DNA from: Gemmatimonadota bacterium
GTDB lineage: Bacteria > Gemmatimonadota > Gemmatimonadetes > Gemmatimonadales > GWC2-71-9
Length of the DNA stretch: 61,215 nucleotides
Reading direction: 5' to 3'
Assembly (NCBI GenBank): GCA_016209985.1
Contig: JACQVB010000226.1
Span: 1-61,215 of the forward strand
Shown here: piece by piece, positions 24,552-32,104 of the stretch
How the letters are laid out: the number at the start of each line of letters is the position of its first letter
How positions within the stretch are numbered: position 1 is the stretch's first letter
Program-made: the position numbers and the translations under genes
Notes under the pieces: model-generated
Databases searched by the model: none
Seen by the model: only the letters and a program-made list of their open reading frames with translations
Told to the model about the DNA's origin: nothing

Positions 24552-24627
24552 GCGGCGGACATAGCGGCACGGCGGCATGGCGGCAGTAACCTATGCCGCT
24601 ATCCCGCGATGCCGCTATGCCGCTGCA
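24552..24627. repeat. Inverted pair of CATGCCGC-type (family C) repeats between two tRNAs
   Basis: The left arm (24552-24586: GCGGCGGACATAGCGGCACG start) is inverted at 24591-24626 with a loop of about four bases. Both arms are made of 7-9-base GCGGCAT-like units. A transcript would carry a ~35-bp imperfect stem between the two tRNAs, a possible RNase III processing site. Related units recur at 49.2, 55.5 and 57.2 kb. Confidence 0.75.
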
Positions 24628-24632
24628 GGTCT

Positions 24633-24706
24633 GGGTGGTTAGCTCAGCTGGTTAGAGCGCCGGTCTCACATACCGGAGGTCACTGGTTCGAGTCCAGTAC
24701 CGCCCA
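24633..24706 (+). tRNA. tRNA-Val (CAC)
   Basis: 74 nt cloverleaf: acceptor GGGTGGT pairs with ACCGCCC, D-arm TTAGCTCAGCTGGTTAGAGC, anticodon stem CCGGT/ACCGG, loop CTCACAT with anticodon CAC at 24667-24669, T-arm ACTGG-TTCGAGT-CCAGT, discriminator A, no encoded CCA. It reads GUG codons. It lies 83 bases after the CAU tRNA and immediately before a factor-independent terminator, so the two tRNAs are probably one transcript. Confidence 0.95.
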
Positions 24707-24713
24707 CTGAACG

Positions 24714-24741
24714 GCCCCGCATGTGAGCGCGGGGCTTTTTT
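24714..24741 (+). terminator. Rho-independent terminator after the tRNAs
   Basis: GCCCCGC (24714-24720) pairs with GCGGGGC (24729-24735) around an 8-base loop, followed by six T residues. It starts eight bases after the tRNA-Val end and is the best-formed intrinsic terminator in the window. Confidence 0.9.
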
Positions 24742-25005
24742 CGTTTGCGCCTCAGCACGGCCACGCCATCAGGAAGGGCGTGGGTCTGGCGCTACGGCCG
24801 CCCCGCCACATCAGGAACCGATCTGCCAACCACGGGGTACCCACACAAGCCGCGACAAACGCGGCCTTCGGGGCCGGGACACACGCCACTACCACGCTCC
24901 CTTAAAGGGAGCGAAGCCCGCAAAGGGCCAGAGGGGCGGTTGCTTTCCGGCCTCGTCGTTCCCGCGCCACTTTGACCTGCCGTTTTGGAAACCTTCGATC
25001 GGCTC
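24742..25005. other. Intergenic region without a recognisable gene; contains a 19-bp palindrome
   Basis: About 260 bases between the tRNA terminator and the next promoter hold no convincing coding frame. The only structure is a perfect palindrome with 9-bp arms, CGCTCCCTT-A-AAGGGAGCG, at 24895-24913, and a GGCCTTCGGGGCC mini-hairpin before it. The palindrome could be an operator or a hairpin; I cannot assign it. Confidence 0.5.
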
Positions 25006-25034
25006 TTGACGTTGTCAAGCAAGGATGGTATTTC
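25006..25034 (+). promoter_or_regulatory. Sigma-70-like promoter of the DUF2283-like gene
   Basis: TTGACG (25006-25011), a 17-base spacer, and TATTTC (25029-25034). The predicted start, ~25041, gives a 30-base leader before ATG 25071. The spacer includes an inverted TTGAC/GTCAA overlapping the -35 box (TTGACGTTGTCAA), a possible small operator. Confidence 0.55.
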
Positions 25035-25070
25035 GGTCTCTCTCATTGCCACCGGGACTCACCGAGCCCC

Positions 25071-25478
25071 ATGACGTGGATCTACGACGCGACCAGAGAC
25101 GTCCTCACGATTACCTACGGACGTCAGGACCGGCGTGCGGCCCGGATCGTCCGGAGCCCGGAGGTCCAGCTCTACCTCGACGATCGCGGTGACTGCATGC
25201 GTGCCGAGGTGATCCGGGCATCGGCCCGGCACCCGGTCGAGGAGTTGAATGCGCTCGATGCCAAGCCGGACGATTGGTGCGGTCTCGCGAGTGCGGCCAA
25301 GCGGTTCGGGGTCAAGCAGTTTGCTCTGCGGGAGGAGATCCTGTCCGGCGGAATGCCGGCGGTCAAGAGCGGGCCGACCTGGCTGATCCGCGACATCGTC
25401 CTGGCGGTGTATGCCGAAATCCTGAAAGCACGCCGTGCCGCGCATCCGGGCGGCAGGGATAACGGCTCAGGGTTGTAG
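25071..25478 (+). CDS. DUF2283-like small protein with a C-terminal helix-turn-helix-like region
   Basis: 135 residues. The N-terminal ~50 (IYDATRDVLTITYGRQDRRA, then VQLYLDDRGDCMRAEVIRAS) follow the DUF2283 pattern: a YDxxxDxLxI strand, then a dGrvvgiEil-like hairpin. The second half (GLASAAKRFGVKQFALREEI, later PTWLIRDIVLAVYAEILKAR) reads like a short DNA-binding helix pair, with AKRFGVKQFALRE as the turn. DUF2283 proteins are of unknown function and often lie near toxin-antitoxin genes. No partner is seen; the next gene is convergent. The start ATG 25071 fits the promoter just upstream. Function unassigned. Confidence 0.6.
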   Translation: MTWIYDATRDVLTITYGRQDRRAARIVRSPEVQLYLDDRGDCMRAEVIRASARHPVEELNALDAKPDDWCGLASAAKRFGVKQFALREEILSGGMPAVKSGPTWLIRDIVLAVYAEILKARRAAHPGGRDNGSGL

Positions 25479-25489
25479 ACGGCGGGGTC

Positions 25490-25792
25490 CTAGCGGGTCG
25501 CGCCGCTCTCGCGTTGTTCGATCTGTGCATCCCATTCGCGCACCAGTCGCTCGCAGGTGTCGCGGATGGAGTTGGGCACCGAGGGCGGGTTCTTCCGGAG
25601 CAGAGGCTCGAGCGTGAGCAGCAGGAGCTGCGCGAGCTGACGGAGCTCCGGTTCGGTGCGGGACGGCCAATACCGGAACGCGAGCAGAAGCGCGCGTTGC
25701 ACCGGTAGCCCCGGCGCCGCGAGGAACTCCTCGGGCAGCCGGCGCGCGACCGCAGACGTATTGGGTGGGTTGATGTGACTGGTCGGGATCAT
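25490..25792 (-). CDS. Small hypothetical protein
   Basis: A 100-residue frame, ATG 25792 to TAG 25490, convergent with the DUF2283-like gene 11 bases away. It is rich in Leu/Arg with a helical middle (VQRALLLAFRYWPSRTEPEL, RQLAQLLLLTLEPLLRKNPP). No signal peptide, metal ligands or known domain are visible. An upstream start at 25813 is possible. The gene is kept because it fills the gap with open, helix-forming sequence and normal codon bias, but it may be spurious. Confidence 0.45.
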   Translation of the reverse strand: MIPTSHINPPNTSAVARRLPEEFLAAPGLPVQRALLLAFRYWPSRTEPELRQLAQLLLLTLEPLLRKNPPSVPNSIRDTCERLVREWDAQIEQRESGATR

Positions 25793-25837
25793 GCTCGCTG
25801 CCCCCGGGAACAACCTGTCTCTGTGATGCCGCGCGCG

Positions 25838-27235
25838 CTATCGGGTCTTTTGCCTATGTTGAGCGCCCGCTACAGGTTGCCCGGCCATTGAGGAGTGCCA
25901 TATAGTGGCACTTTGATAGCCCGCTGCCGCGGTGAATACCAGATCTTCCCGCCCGCGGGCCGCCATCACCTGCAGCCCAATCGGCAGCCCGTCGGAGGAC
26001 CGTCCGCAGGGAAGGGTCGCCGCGGGGATGCCCGCGAGATTCGCCGGAGACGTCAGTCGGGGGAATTCGGCGAGCAGGGTCGTTTCGCGTCCGTTTAGGT
26101 TGAATGCGGCCGTTCCGATGGGAGTCGGAAGCGCGGGGAGCGTGGCGCCGACGATGACGTCCACCTCGCGGAACGCGTCGTCGAACGAGCGGGAAATGAC
26201 CTCCCGCTGGCGTTCGGCGCGCACCAGTTCCAGCGCCGAAAGCTGGTAACCCCTTTCCAGCCGTTCTCGCACCGCTTTTCCAAAGCCCCCCGGTCGCTCC
26301 TTCAATGCCTGGTCGTGATACGTGACGGCTTCGGCCAGCGTGATCGTGGCCGATGCGCCGTGAGAGTTTTCGATCCCGGAGACCTCGATTTCCTGTATTG
26401 CCGCACCCGCGTCGCGAAAGGTCTGAATGGCCTCGCGGACCGCTCGCTCGATTTCCGGCGCGAGGTCGTGCAGGAAGTACTCGCAGATCCCGATCCGGAT
26501 CTCGCGCACTGGCCGCTCGAGCGCTTTGGCGTATCGATCGCCGGTCCGGCCGCCGACCATCGCCGCCAGCATCATGGCCGCGTCTTCGATGGTTCGGGCA
26601 ATTGGGCCCACATGGTCCAGCGACCAGGAAAGGGGAATGACGTCCTCGGTGGATACCAGGCCGTAGGTCGGCTTGAGTCCGGTGACGCCGCAGCAGGCGG
26701 CCGGAATCCGGATCGAGCCGCGAGTATCCGTCCCCACCGCCAGCGGGCACAGGCCCGCTGCGACCGCGACGGCCGACCCCCCGCTGGAGCCACCCGGCAC
26801 CCGCGAGAGGTCCCACGGGTTTCTCACGGCGCCGAAATGCTCGTTCTCGTTGGTGACGCCGAGGGCGATCTCGTGCAGGTTGGTGCGCCCGACGATGACC
26901 GCCCCCGCCCGCTGCAGCCGGCGGATGACCGGTGCGTCATGGTCGCTGATCAAACCATCGCCGAAGATCCTGGACCCGGCAGTGGTCGGCGCATCCCGGC
27001 CGAGGACCAGGTCCTTGACGGCGATGGGAACGCCGAGCAGCGGTGCCCGCACTCCGCGCGCCAGCCGCCGGTCGGCGGCGCGAGCCTCGTCCAGCGCGCC
27101 GGGATTGATTCCGATGAAGGCGTTGAGCCGGGGGTTGAGCTTCTCGATGCGATCGATCGCTTGCTGGGTCGCTTCCACCGCCGAGATCCGGCCGTCGGCG
27201 ATCGCGCGCGCTAGCTCGATCGCGGAGGTCGTCAT
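25838..27235 (-). CDS. Amidase signature family enzyme (GatA-like amidase)
   Basis: 465-residue hydrolase of the amidase signature family with the full Ser-cisSer-Lys triad: K74 in GVPIAVKDL, S150 in VPGGSSGGSA and S174 in GTDTRGSIRIPA. It would cleave an amide or act as a GatA-like amidotransferase subunit. No gatB or gatC is adjacent, and the C-terminal part lacks a clear GatA tail, so a general amidase is favoured (glutamyl-tRNA amidotransferase subunit possible). ATG 27235 is preceded by the Wzi-like gene with an ATGA overlap (27232-27235), an odd pairing of an outer-membrane barrel with a soluble hydrolase. No signal peptide, so cytoplasmic. Confidence 0.88.
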   Translation of the reverse strand: MTTSAIELARAIADGRISAVEATQQAIDRIEKLNPRLNAFIGINPGALDEARAADRRLARGVRAPLLGVPIAVKDLVLGRDAPTTAGSRIFGDGLISDHDAPVIRRLQRAGAVIVGRTNLHEIALGVTNENEHFGAVRNPWDLSRVPGGSSGGSAVAVAAGLCPLAVGTDTRGSIRIPAACCGVTGLKPTYGLVSTEDVIPLSWSLDHVGPIARTIEDAAMMLAAMVGGRTGDRYAKALERPVREIRIGICEYFLHDLAPEIERAVREAIQTFRDAGAAIQEIEVSGIENSHGASATITLAEAVTYHDQALKERPGGFGKAVRERLERGYQLSALELVRAERQREVISRSFDDAFREVDVIVGATLPALPTPIGTAAFNLNGRETTLLAEFPRLTSPANLAGIPAATLPCGRSSDGLPIGLQVMAARGREDLVFTAAAGYQSATIWHSSMAGQPVAGAQHRQKTR

Positions 27236-28737
27236 GGGGCCTTGAACTCCCCGCCGAAACGATAGTTGACCGTGAGCGCGCCCACCAACCGGGTGTCCGA
27301 GGCGCCAGCCACGTTTCCGCGATTGGCGATGAAGTGCAGGCCCGCGTTCCCGCTCACGTCGAGTTGTTTCGCGATCTGGGTCCGGCCGGCGAATCCGAGC
27401 CGAACGGTCCGTTCGGTCGTACCCACCAACAGGAAGGGATACTTGGGGATGGGAAGCTCGGGCGTCGGCTTGCGCAGGTCTCCTTCACCTTGGAGCAGGA
27501 GCGTCAGCTCGGGTGTCACGACGGTGTGGGGCGCGGGCATCATCGTCGCCGATAGAGTCCACTGGGAGTAGTCGTCGAAATTGCGGGCCAGGCCGATGCC
27601 ATGCCGCGCCCAATAGGTGACCGGTCCTTCGAAGGTGCGATAGGTGATGCTGCTGACCACCGTCCACAGCGCCCGCACGCCCGCGGTTTTCCCCACCGGT
27701 ACGTCCACCAGCAGCGTGCCGGCCAGCCGGTTGGGTGCGGTCTTTGTATGGAACAGCGACAAGTCGTCGATCAGGCCCTGGGCCTGCACCACCACTCCGC
27801 TCGGGAGGCGGAGCCAGAGATCACCGGAGACGACGGTATTGGCGGAATCCGCGAGTTGATCGTCCTCGCGGCTGAACACGGCGAGCCGGGTCGGATTCAG
27901 GAACCAGGTCGCCCCGGTGGGACCGTCCCTCCTCCAGAGCGTCCCCTGACCTAGCACCCCGGTCATCCAGGGCCAGATCTTGAACACGAACCGGTGTGCG
28001 GACCACCAGCGATGTTGCAGGGTGCCAGCGGCGCCCGGGAGGTCGTCGAGCTGGCCGATGACCGACTCAACCCGGAAGTGAGGCACGCCGAGTCGCAGAT
28101 AGAAGTGATCGTAGGAGTAGGGGCTGGAAGAGAGCACCAGGCCCTCGATTCCGGGCGGGCCCCAGTTGCGATCCACCGATCCGTAAGCCACCTGGGCGTA
28201 TTTCGGTTCGAGGCTCACATACGCGTTGGTGAACCGGAACGCGAACGGCTGGGTCTTGTCGCCGGGGTAGTCGGGGTCGAAGCGGAGGCGGCGATCGAAA
28301 AACGGCTCGCTCGACATGCTGAGCGGGCCCATGGCCGTCCAGATCTCCATGCCGGTTTGCCAACTCACATACTTGTTGCCGTCTTCTCGCAGCGGATCGC
28401 GGCGGGCAAAGGTGCCGGCCGACGGTCCCGCATAGAAATGGAGTCCGACCACGGGGCCGTCGTGTTTTGGCGAGAGGGCCCGGTCGAGCTTCCGCACGGT
28501 GGCGCGGATCGACCGGGGCGCCTCGCTGGTGTCGGCGGCGCGGACGGCGGAAAGCACGTCGGCGCGGCGAAGGGGGCGGGTGAGCGGGTCTGGATCGCGA
28601 ATGATGCCCGCGCGGATCAAGTGCTCCACGTAGGGCATTTCCCAGGCCCCGAGCGGCAGGTATGCCGATCCTTGCTGGGCCGACGCCGGCCGCGGCAGCA
28701 ACCCGATCGCTAAGAGTAGGGCGACAAAAGTTCGCAC
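27232..28737 (-). CDS. Wzi-like capsule assembly outer-membrane beta-barrel protein
   Basis: 501 residues with a cleavable signal peptide (MRTFVALLLAIGLLPRPASA|QQG). The body alternates short amphipathic strands ending in aromatic residues, e.g. FAFRFTNAYVSLEPKYAQVA and PFLLVGTTERTVRLGFAGRT, and ends LTVNYRFGGEFKAP. The region YGSVDRNWGPPGIEGLVLSS is the hallmark of the Wzi/Caps_assemb family (GxxxxxWGPG line), which anchors capsular polysaccharide at the cell surface. It lies 7 kb from the polysaccharide operon and may serve its product. The start is ATG 28737; a 63-bp gap separates it from the divergent asparaginase. Confidence 0.82.
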   Translation of the reverse strand: MRTFVALLLAIGLLPRPASAQQGSAYLPLGAWEMPYVEHLIRAGIIRDPDPLTRPLRRADVLSAVRAADTSEAPRSIRATVRKLDRALSPKHDGPVVGLHFYAGPSAGTFARRDPLREDGNKYVSWQTGMEIWTAMGPLSMSSEPFFDRRLRFDPDYPGDKTQPFAFRFTNAYVSLEPKYAQVAYGSVDRNWGPPGIEGLVLSSSPYSYDHFYLRLGVPHFRVESVIGQLDDLPGAAGTLQHRWWSAHRFVFKIWPWMTGVLGQGTLWRRDGPTGATWFLNPTRLAVFSREDDQLADSANTVVSGDLWLRLPSGVVVQAQGLIDDLSLFHTKTAPNRLAGTLLVDVPVGKTAGVRALWTVVSSITYRTFEGPVTYWARHGIGLARNFDDYSQWTLSATMMPAPHTVVTPELTLLLQGEGDLRKPTPELPIPKYPFLLVGTTERTVRLGFAGRTQIAKQLDVSGNAGLHFIANRGNVAGASDTRLVGALTVNYRFGGEFKAP

Positions 28738-28800
28738 GATGCCCCAATCTAAGCAGGGCTACCATCGGTTCTTCAACCGGGCTACTGTTCCGCCGCATCG

Positions 28801-29796
28801 GTGGCCACGCTGCGCATAGAATCGTTTCGCGGCTCCCACATGGAGTCGGTACACGCAGTATCGGCGGTCGTCGTCGACGCCGCGGGTCCCCTCGTGGCTC
28901 ATGCGGGTGATACCGCGTTTCCCACCTTTCTCCGTTCCGCCGCAAAACCCTTTCAGGCTCTGCCGCTGGTGCAGGACGGCGTCGTCGATCGTTTCCACCT
29001 GACGACCGCGGAGCTTGCGCTCTGCTGCGCGTCACACAACTCGGAGTCCGGGCACATCGCGGGAGTGCGGCGGCTGCTCGAAAAGATCGGTTGCCGCGAA
29101 GCCGATCTGGCCTGCGGTCCGCACCGGCCACTGTGGCGGGACATGGCGCTGGCTTCGCGGGTGGCCGATCTCACCGAAGCGCCGCGTACATCGATCGCCA
29201 GCAATTGTTCGGGAAAACACGCGGGGATGCTGGCCCTGGCGCGGCACCATGGATGGCCGACCGCCGGCTATCACGCCGACGGCCATCCGGTTCAGGAGCG
29301 TTGTCACCAGGAGGTCGCGCGCTGGGCCAGCCTGCCGCCCGGAGCAGTCGGGGTCGCGGTAGACGGTTGTGGCGTGAATTGCTTCTCCATCCCGCTCGAC
29401 CGGATGGCGCTCGCCTTTGCGCGACTGGCGACCTCCGAGGAACCGGCGGCGCGGGCCGTCGTGCAAGCCATGACCAACCATCCCGGTCTGGTCGCCGGCC
29501 GGGGACGGCTCTGTACCGAGTTGATGGCCGCCTATCCGGGCCGGGTGCTGGCCAAGGTCGGCGCGGAGGGTGTCTACGGCGCCGCGCTGCTCGAGCAAGG
29601 ACTGGGTATCGCGATCAAGGTGGAGGACGGCGACTCCTGGGCGTCGGCCGTCGCCCTCATTGCCGTACTCGATGCGCTGAAACTCGATCCCTCGCCCCGG
29701 TCGACCCTGTCCGATTTTGCCGAGCTCCCCATCCGGAACACCCGAGGGGAAACCACCGGCGCAATCCGTGCTACCGGATCGCTCACGTTCAAATGA
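28801..29796 (+). CDS. L-asparaginase, Rhizobium etli (ReAV, class 3) type
   Basis: Hydrolyses asparagine to aspartate and ammonia in the cytoplasm. The 331 residues carry every landmark of the thermolabile Rhizobium-type enzyme, a serine-lactamase-like fold: S46-x2-K49 in FLRSAAKPFQ, S78 in CCASHNSESGH, the metal-binding-type C136-x2-K139 in SIASNCSGKH, a further Cys in VAVDGCGVNCF, and the late Lys in GIAIKVEDGDS. It is unrelated to E. coli AnsA/AnsB. Start GTG 28801. It is followed by a family D repeat and obg, so probably not tightly operonic with either neighbour. Confidence 0.9.
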   Translation: MATLRIESFRGSHMESVHAVSAVVVDAAGPLVAHAGDTAFPTFLRSAAKPFQALPLVQDGVVDRFHLTTAELALCCASHNSESGHIAGVRRLLEKIGCREADLACGPHRPLWRDMALASRVADLTEAPRTSIASNCSGKHAGMLALARHHGWPTAGYHADGHPVQERCHQEVARWASLPPGAVGVAVDGCGVNCFSIPLDRMALAFARLATSEEPAARAVVQAMTNHPGLVAGRGRLCTELMAAYPGRVLAKVGAEGVYGAALLEQGLGIAIKVEDGDSWASAVALIAVLDALKLDPSPRSTLSDFAELPIRNTRGETTGAIRATGSLTFK

Positions 29797-29890
29797 TCCT
29801 CCGCGCGACGATTTGATCCGTCGGGCCTGTCCGCTCGGTAATAACTTTCATTCCGAATGAATGCCATCCGGAATGTCAGGACCGCTCTCT

Positions 29891-29930
29891 CGTCCCCCTC
29901 TCCCGTAAGGGAGAGGGGACAGGGGTGAGG
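29891..29930. repeat. Solo family D repeat upstream of obg
   Basis: CCCCTCTCCC-GTAA-GGGAGAGGGG forms a perfect 10-bp hairpin, followed by the ACAGGGGTGAGG tail that is shared with the copies at 20.8 and 59.1 kb. The tail ends one base before the GTG start of obg and supplies its AGGGGTGAGG purine stretch. Confidence 0.8.
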
Positions 29931-29931
29931 G

Positions 29932-30951
29932 GTGACGTTCATCGATCGCGCCGTCATCCGCGTCACCGCGGGAACCGGTGGGTCAGGCGCCGAGTCTTTC
30001 CGGCGGGAGATGTTCGTTCCTCGGGGTGGCCCCGACGGCGGTGATGGCGGCCATGGCGGCAGCATCTACGTGCGCGCCGATTCCCAACTCTCCACCCTGC
30101 TGGACTACCAGTACCGCACCCACTTCAAGGCGCCGCGCGGCCAACATGGGCAGGGATCCAACCGCACCGGCCGCTCGGGTGAGGATATCTACCTGCCCGT
30201 TCCGCTGGGTACTGAAGTGCGCGACCACGCCAGCGGCGAGCTCTTGAAGGAAGTGCTCAGGCCTGCCGACGTCGTGCTGGTCGCCAAAGGCGGGCGCGGG
30301 GGCCGGGGCAACGCGCGGTTTGCCACGCCCACGCATCAAGCACCGCGCGAGTGGGAGCGCGGGGAAGAAGGTCAGGATCGCACCATCGAGCTGGTCCTCA
30401 AACTGATCGCGGACGTCGGCTTGCTGGGCCAGCCCAATGCGGGAAAGAGCACGCTGCTCTCCGTCGTCTCGGCGGCCCGGCCAAAAATCGCCGACTACCC
30501 CTTCACCACGCTCGAACCCCAGCTCGGCGTGGTGGCGTTGCCCGATAGCCGGAGCTTCGTGATGGCCGACATACCCGGCATCATCGAGGGAGCCCATCGG
30601 GGAAAGGGGCTGGGAGACAAGTTTTTGCAACATGTGGAGCGCACCCGGGTGCTCGCGCTTCTCGTCCCGCTCGACGCCGATGACCCGCAGGCCGTCTACG
30701 ATCTGCTGCGGCGCGAGGCCGCAGCCTACGATCCAGCGCTCGCGGGCAAGCCCCATATCGTCGTCTTCACCAAGCTCGATCTTCTGCCGTCCGCTGCGAC
30801 GGTTCCCCTACTCCACGCACCCGAGGCCCTGGACGTGTTGGCGATCTCGGCCGTAGCTCGCCGCGGCCTGGACGAGATCAAGGAACGCCTGTGGCAGCTG
30901 GTGACCGAGGCAAGAACGCTTGCCGCCGACTTCGACGCCGGTGTGCCGTAG
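29932..30951 (+). CDS. obgE: Obg/CgtA GTPase, ribosome assembly
   Basis: Essential GTPase of 50S ribosome maturation and stress control. 339 residues: the Gly-rich Obg fold (residues 1-158, GGxGG repeats such as RGGPDGGDGGHGG), then the G domain with GQPNAGKST (166-174), switch I YPFTTLEPQLGVV, DIPGIIEGAHRGKGLG, TKLD (about residue 280) and SAVA. The C-terminal OCT domain of longer Obgs is missing, as in many lineages. The start is GTG 29932, directly after a family D repeat whose end provides the only Shine-Dalgarno-like sequence. dprA follows after one base. Confidence 0.95.
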   Translation: MTFIDRAVIRVTAGTGGSGAESFRREMFVPRGGPDGGDGGHGGSIYVRADSQLSTLLDYQYRTHFKAPRGQHGQGSNRTGRSGEDIYLPVPLGTEVRDHASGELLKEVLRPADVVLVAKGGRGGRGNARFATPTHQAPREWERGEEGQDRTIELVLKLIADVGLLGQPNAGKSTLLSVVSAARPKIADYPFTTLEPQLGVVALPDSRSFVMADIPGIIEGAHRGKGLGDKFLQHVERTRVLALLVPLDADDPQAVYDLLRREAAAYDPALAGKPHIVVFTKLDLLPSAATVPLLHAPEALDVLAISAVARRGLDEIKERLWQLVTEARTLAADFDAGVP

Positions 30952-30952
30952 C

Positions 30953-32059
30953 ATGGATTCGGACGCCGCCGCGTACGTTTCGCTCGCCCTGGTCCCCGGG
31001 GTGGGAAGGGCTCGTCTGCAGGCGCTGCTCGCCGCGTTCGAGACTGCCCCGGCGGTGCTCGCGGCCGATCGAGCAGCGCTCAGCCGCATACCCGGAATCA
31101 GCCCGGCATGTGCCACGGCCATCACCTGCGCCACGCCCGCCGCGGGGGGACGGATCCTATCCCAGGCTGCCGAGCAGGGAGCGGTCACCCTGATCCCGGA
31201 CGATTCGCGATTCCCTGGAGCGCTGCGGGAAATCCCCGACGCGCCGACGTTGTTGTTCGGCCTTGGCAACCTGGCCCTGCTGGATTCTCCCGGCGTGGCG
31301 ATCGTCGGAAGCAGAGTACACAGCCGCTATGGTGCGGAGGTCTGCCGGCACTTCGCCGCGGGCGCGGCGCGCCGCGGTGTCACCGTCGTTTCCGGCATGG
31401 CTCGGGGTCTCGATGCCGTGGCGCACACAGCCGCGCTCGATGCTGGCGGCGGCACGATCGGGGTTCTGGGCAACGGTATCGGCGTCATCTATCCATCCGC
31501 CAACCGCGAGCTCTACCGGCGCATGAGCGCGGAAGGATGCCTGCTGACCGAGTTCCCACCGGGCGAACGACCCAACGCCGGAAGCTTCCCCCGTCGCAAC
31601 CGCCTGATCAGCGGTCTCGCGCGCGCTACGGTGGTCGTGGAGGCTCGCGATGGATCCGGTGCGCTGATCACGGCTGATTGCGCGCTCGCCCAGGGCCGCG
31701 AGGTCCTCGCCGTCCCGGGCCCCATCACCAGTCCCACCTCCAACGGTTGCAACCGCCTCATTCAGATGGGCGCCAAGCCCGCGCTCGGCTTGCGCGACGT
31801 ATTCGAAGAGCTGGGAATGACGTATGACGACTCCGCGCCTTCCATCAGCCTTCCCGGTGGCCTCACCGATCCCGAGCGCCGGGCGCTCGATGCGCTGAGC
31901 GTCGAGGCAGAGCATGTGGATGACCTGGCGGCGCGCCTGAAGATGGGCGCGTCCGAAGTCCTGGCGGTGCTGACGTCATTGGAGATCCGCGGGTTGGTCA
32001 CTCAGCTTCCCGGAAAGACCTTCCGGCGTGCGGACGGCTCGTTCCAGCTGGCGGAATAG
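30953..32059 (+). CDS. dprA: DNA-processing protein DprA
   Basis: Single-stranded DNA-binding loader of RecA in natural transformation. 368 residues: an N-terminal HhH-like region (LALVPGVGRARLQALLAAFE), the Rossmann fold with VAIVGSRVHSRYGAEVCRHF, SGMARGLDAVAHTAALDAGG, VLGNGIGVIYP and ELYRRM, then FPRRNRLISGLARATVVVEA, and a C-terminal winged helix (DPERRALDALSVEAEHVDDL) as in long DprAs. The start ATG 30953 is chosen over an in-frame codon inside obg because it lies right after the obg stop. Its presence suggests competence machinery elsewhere. Confidence 0.95.
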   Translation: MDSDAAAYVSLALVPGVGRARLQALLAAFETAPAVLAADRAALSRIPGISPACATAITCATPAAGGRILSQAAEQGAVTLIPDDSRFPGALREIPDAPTLLFGLGNLALLDSPGVAIVGSRVHSRYGAEVCRHFAAGAARRGVTVVSGMARGLDAVAHTAALDAGGGTIGVLGNGIGVIYPSANRELYRRMSAEGCLLTEFPPGERPNAGSFPRRNRLISGLARATVVVEARDGSGALITADCALAQGREVLAVPGPITSPTSNGCNRLIQMGAKPALGLRDVFEELGMTYDDSAPSISLPGGLTDPERRALDALSVEAEHVDDLAARLKMGASEVLAVLTSLEIRGLVTQLPGKTFRRADGSFQLAE

Positions 32060-32094
32060 GCTTTTCTCTTTTCCCTTTTCTCGTTTCCCGCTTT
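32060..32094. repeat. Pyrimidine-rich imperfect tandem repeat upstream of hemW
   Basis: Four degenerate TTTTCTC/TTTTCCC units lie head to tail between dprA and hemW, ending in GTTTCCCGC. It is the least GC-rich repeat in the window and resembles one arm of a family A repeat. No inverted partner is visible. Confidence 0.55.
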
Positions 32095-32104
32095 GTTTCG
32101 TGTT

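Noticed and set aside
25838..27235. gatA of Glu-tRNA(Gln) amidotransferase
   Set aside because: The triad is present, but gatB/gatC are not adjacent and the gene is coupled to an outer-membrane protein; kept as a general amidase.
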